In this document: positions 38,343 to 40,413 of the stretch, piece by piece | Position numbering within the stretch: position 1 is the first letter of the stretch | Layout: each line of letters starts with the position of its first letter | Assembly: GCA_900556785.1 (NCBI GenBank) | Contig: USQK01000005.1 | Coordinates: forward strand, 1 to 40,413 | Length of the DNA stretch: 40,413 nucleotides | DNA from: an uncultured Veillonella sp. | Lineage (GTDB): Bacteria > Bacillota > Negativicutes > Veillonellales > Veillonellaceae | Direction of reading: 5' to 3' | Notes under the pieces: model-generated | Databases searched by the model: none | What the model was told of the DNA's origin: nothing | Seen by the model: only the letters and a program-made list of their open reading frames with translations | Program-made: the position numbers and the translations under genes

Positions 38343-38807
38343 ATGATTAAAATAATTGATGGCAAACCATATTTAGATCAAGTAAAAGAGCTAATTCAAG
38401 AATATACACAATGGCTTGGTCGCGATTTGTCCTTTCAGAATTTAGATAAGGAATTAGCAGATATAGCAGAGAAATATACGGCGCCAAATGGTGAATTATT
38501 GGTGGCGGTAGATGACAATGGTGTTGTTCTTGGCATGGTGGCGTATTATCAGCATAGCGATACCCGTTGTGAAATGAAACGACTCTATGTGTGTCCTGCA
38601 GGGCGCGGTCATGCTCTTGGTGATCGTCTGGTTGAAAGTATTATGGACCATGCTAAGACCTCTGGATATAAAGAAATGGTACTAGATACAATTGAACCGT
38701 TGCAAGCAGCAATCCATTTGTATAAGAAGCATGGCTTTGTTGAATGTGAGCCGTATTATCATAACCCTATGGATGATGTTATCTATATGAGCAAGGAACT
38801 CGATTGA
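38343..38807 (+). CDS. GNAT-family N-acetyltransferase 1
   Basis: The 154-residue protein has the GNAT fold: MIKIIDGKPYLDQVKELI at the start, the substrate strand GMVAYYQHSDTRCEMKRLYV and the acetyl-CoA loop CPAGRGHALGDRLVESI (Q/RxxGxG/A-type, here RGHALG). YKEMVLDTIEPLQAAIHLYKKHGF is the final strand-helix. The class resembles small acetyltransferases annotated as acting on phosphinothricin or other small amines, but no substrate can be assigned. The ATG follows GGAG. It begins a run of three separate GNAT genes. Confidence 0.88.
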   Translation: MIKIIDGKPYLDQVKELIQEYTQWLGRDLSFQNLDKELADIAEKYTAPNGELLVAVDDNGVVLGMVAYYQHSDTRCEMKRLYVCPAGRGHALGDRLVESIMDHAKTSGYKEMVLDTIEPLQAAIHLYKKHGFVECEPYYHNPMDDVIYMSKELD

Positions 38808-38927
38808 TAGAGACTATTGATAGAAACTATTTAGTTTAATAGAGCTTATTTAATCTTATAGTTTATTAAAATGGTAGATACCATTTATTTGATAGCATAT
38901 ATCTCGGATGTTGGTGGAGGAGCTTTT

Positions 38928-39347
38928 ATGGCGATTACGTATACCGAAGAAAGAAATTTTACCCCTCAACAGGTGTCAGATTTATTCTTGTCTGTTCGTT
39001 GGGTGGTAGGTAAATATCCCGACCGATTACACAAGGCGCTCATGAATTCCTCTCGTGTGATTTCTGCGTGGGATGGCGGTCGTTTAGTTGGTCTTATTCG
39101 TGTCATGGATGATAGCGAGCTGGTATGCTTTATCAATTATGTGCTAGTTCATCCCGATTACCATGGGCGTGGTATTGCTGGTCATTTACTAGAAATGGTA
39201 AAAGAGGCTTATAAGTCTTACTTGTACATCAATGCTATGATTGGTGATAGCAAGAATGCAGCATTTTACGAGAAGCATGGATTTAAGGTAAAAGAAAATT
39301 CCTTACCCATGCAGTATCGGAATGTACCTAAATATACGAAAGAATAA
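38928..39347 (+). CDS. GNAT-family N-acetyltransferase 2
   Basis: The 139-residue GNAT protein contains WDGGRLVGLIRVMDDSEL, then VLVHPDYHGRGIAGHLLEMV with the HGRGIA acetyl-CoA loop, and a closing AFYEKHGFKV. It is typical of compact GNATs of about 140 residues. I chose the ATG at 38928, directly behind GGTGGAGGAG. The frame extending back to 38871 has no ribosome binding site and is poor in coding character. A terminator at 39,394 follows. The substrate is unknown. Confidence 0.88.
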   Translation: MAITYTEERNFTPQQVSDLFLSVRWVVGKYPDRLHKALMNSSRVISAWDGGRLVGLIRVMDDSELVCFINYVLVHPDYHGRGIAGHLLEMVKEAYKSYLYINAMIGDSKNAAFYEKHGFKVKENSLPMQYRNVPKYTKE

Positions 39348-39393
39348 TTGCTGGATAATCTATAGTGAAAGTAATTTGTGAGATTATTAATAT

Positions 39394-39432
39394 AAGGCTA
39401 CACATCACTCATTGAATGTGTAGCCTTTGTTA
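39394..39432 (+). terminator. Terminator after GNAT gene 2
   Basis: AAGGCTACACAT (39394-39405) pairs perfectly with ATGTGTAGCCTT (39416-39427), followed by TGTTA. The tail is short. Confidence 0.8.
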
Positions 39433-39481
39433 TGTAAACGGTATATACTAAAACCGATATGTAGATACGATGGAGAAGTAT

Positions 39482-39970
39482 ATGGATATAGTAATACGAA
39501 AAGCGACAACCGCAGACTTAGACTTAGTTACATATATTGAAGCAACTTGTTTTCCGCCTGCTGAGGCAGCGCCTCGTGGGGCTTTTGCGGAGCGTTTAAA
39601 ATATTATGCAGGACAGTTTTTAATTGCTTTTGATGGAGATACACCAATCGGTTTTATTGATGGTTTCGTAACAGATGATGAAATCTTAGCAGATGAGATG
39701 TTCGGCGATGCTTCCTTGCATAACCCTAATGGCGCATGGCAGATGATATTTGGCTTAAATACGATGCCGGAGTATCGTAATCGAGGAGTAGGTGGTAAGT
39801 TAATTGAGGATTTCATAGAATTGGCCAGAGAGGAAAACCGAAAGGGCGTCATTCTAACCTGTAAGGAAGAAAAGATTCACTATTATGCCAAGTTTGGCTT
39901 TGTAAATGAAGGTGAATCAGAGTCTGATCATGGCGGTGCCAAATGGTATCAAATGCGCGTTCAGTTTTAG
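39482..39970 (+). CDS. GNAT-family N-acetyltransferase 3
   Basis: The 162-residue GNAT protein starts MDIVIRKATTADLDLVTYIE, then has FPPAEAAPRGAF, the central strand with FLIAFDGDTPIGFIDGF, the acetyl-CoA loop MPEYRNRGVGGKLIEDF and the final HYYAKFGFVNEGES. This resembles the serotonin/arylalkylamine-type GNAT branch (AANAT-like, often annotated in anaerobes), but substrate assignment is not safe. The ATG at 39482 is preceded by GGAGA at 39472. The ATG four codons earlier overlaps this site. Its end is not followed by a strong terminator. Confidence 0.88.
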   Translation: MDIVIRKATTADLDLVTYIEATCFPPAEAAPRGAFAERLKYYAGQFLIAFDGDTPIGFIDGFVTDDEILADEMFGDASLHNPNGAWQMIFGLNTMPEYRNRGVGGKLIEDFIELAREENRKGVILTCKEEKIHYYAKFGFVNEGESESDHGGAKWYQMRVQF

Positions 39971-40036
39971 CGCCTTTTTGGCTAAAAAGTATAGATTTTG
40001 CAATGATAGCTATACCCCTATACCCATATATGTTTA

Positions 40037-40065
40037 TTGACACTGTATCTAGCGCATGCTACGAT
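40037..40065 (+). promoter_or_regulatory. Promoter of the riboswitch transcript
   Basis: TTGACA (40037-40042) is perfect and TACGAT (40060-40065) good, 17 bp apart. Transcription would start near 40072, about 20 nt before the aptamer. Confidence 0.75.
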
Positions 40066-40094
40066 GAGGAAAATCACATATGATTGGGTTAGGT

Positions 40095-40262
40095 GTTTAT
40101 AGACTTAATAGAGAATTTGGTAGAAGCCAAAGCGGTCACGCCACTGTAACAGCGAGGGGCTTTGCATAGAGAATGTGGAATATTCTTGGTCACTGAGATA
40201 ATATCTTGGGAAGGCGCAAAGTAACGTTAAACTGGAGCCAGGAGAACTGCCTAATTAACAAT
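40095..40262 (+). promoter_or_regulatory. Cobalamin (B12) riboswitch aptamer
   Basis: The conserved parts are in order. GAATTTGGT and GAAGCCAAAGCGGTCACGCC lead into CCACTGT (about 40110-40147). The B12 box GAGCCAGGAGAACTGCC lies at about 40235-40251. Adenosylcobalamin binding usually shuts off cobalamin transport or biosynthesis genes, or genes with B12-independent alternatives. The regulated gene is outside the window. Confidence 0.9.
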
Positions 40263-40302
40263 TGCCAATTGACCTGCGATTGACAGGGATGGGGATTTGG
40301 AT

Positions 40303-40350
40303 AGATGGAAGGTCGAACTATAACTATATAGTTGGTAGTTCATTCTATCT
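40303..40350 (+). promoter_or_regulatory. Expression-platform hairpin of the riboswitch
   Basis: AGATGGAA (40303-40310) pairs with TTCTATCT (40343-40350, one G-T pair), GAACTA (40315-40320) with TAGTTC (40336-40341), and AACTATATAGTT (40322-40333) is self-complementary. It lacks a clean T run, so it may be an antiterminator or spacer stem. Confidence 0.5.
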
Positions 40351-40413
40351 ATTAGCTTTTAGGCGTGGTAGTTAGTCTAACTGAGATGACAGCCCGTTTC
40401 CTCTTCGTGGGGA

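Larger units (their letters stand above)
39971..40413. other. Right-edge intergenic region with a cobalamin riboswitch
   Basis: No reading frame starts here before the window ends. The stretch carries a consensus promoter (40037-40065), a cobalamin riboswitch (about 40095-40262) and a large hairpin (40303-40350). The last bases (CAGCCCG, then a run ending CGTGGGGA) may be the left half of another hairpin. The controlled gene lies beyond the window. Confidence 0.75.

Overview
The window looks like a chromosomal piece of a Negativicutes bacterium, most likely Veillonella. This is an inference from moderately low GC, strong AGGAGG ribosome binding sites, T-box control of the trp and ileS genes, a cobalamin riboswitch, and several proteins of anaerobic character (DcuC-type carrier, 2[4Fe-4S] ferredoxin). 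No rRNA, tRNA, insertion sequence, prophage or CRISPR array was seen.

Layout. 1-3,031: the 3' end of an EF-G gene, a YhcH/EbgC-family gene and two tandem EamA-type exporters. 3,043-3,488 (minus): an intact VbhA-like antitoxin gene running into a beheaded Fic toxin remnant. 3,558-7,738: an AbgA-like M20 amidohydrolase, an N-carbamoyl-amino-acid/allantoate-type M20 hydrolase and a DcuC-family carrier. 7,907-11,360 (minus): an MFS exporter and a large Sel1/TPR-like protein. 11,548-19,137: a complete trp operon (trpE, G, D, a trpC-trpF fusion, B, A) behind a tryptophan T-box. A 581-bp trpG-trpD spacer in this operon is full of long fold-back sequences. 19,196-22,058: a small secreted Lys/His-rich protein and three DUF805-type membrane proteins with different added domains. 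22,104-25,304: ileS behind its own T-box. 25,513-25,590: a 25-residue hydrophobic peptide gene with a strong ribosome binding site. 25,649-28,018 (minus): a paralogue of the Sel1/TPR-like protein. 28,157-31,917: an orphan amino-acid-binding lipoprotein, a third M20 hydrolase, a small unknown protein and a HAD phosphatase. 31,933-32,101: a 62-bp tandem repeat ending in a strong hairpin. 32,256-34,310: a ferredoxin and guaA, the latter behind a PurBox-like site.

34,498-37,465 is a visibly A/T-richer two-gene cassette. One gene is a dGTPase-type HD phosphohydrolase. The other is a 464-residue protein with features of PEP-synthase-type ATP-grasp and swivelling-histidine domains. It is the best candidate in the window for an undescribed system, possibly anti-phage nucleotide depletion. 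It is followed by a two-gene unit (an unknown protein and a stand-alone EF-Tu domain-III-like barrel), three GNAT acetyltransferases, and a cobalamin riboswitch whose gene lies beyond the window.

How the genes work together. The trp operon makes tryptophan from chorismate and is read out by uncharged tRNA-Trp. ileS is likewise controlled by uncharged tRNA-Ile. The three M20 hydrolases, the DcuC carrier and the orphan binding protein suggest scavenging of amidated amino acids, peptides and organic acids. Most starts were reset from the longest open frame to an internal ATG or TTG with a good ribosome binding site.
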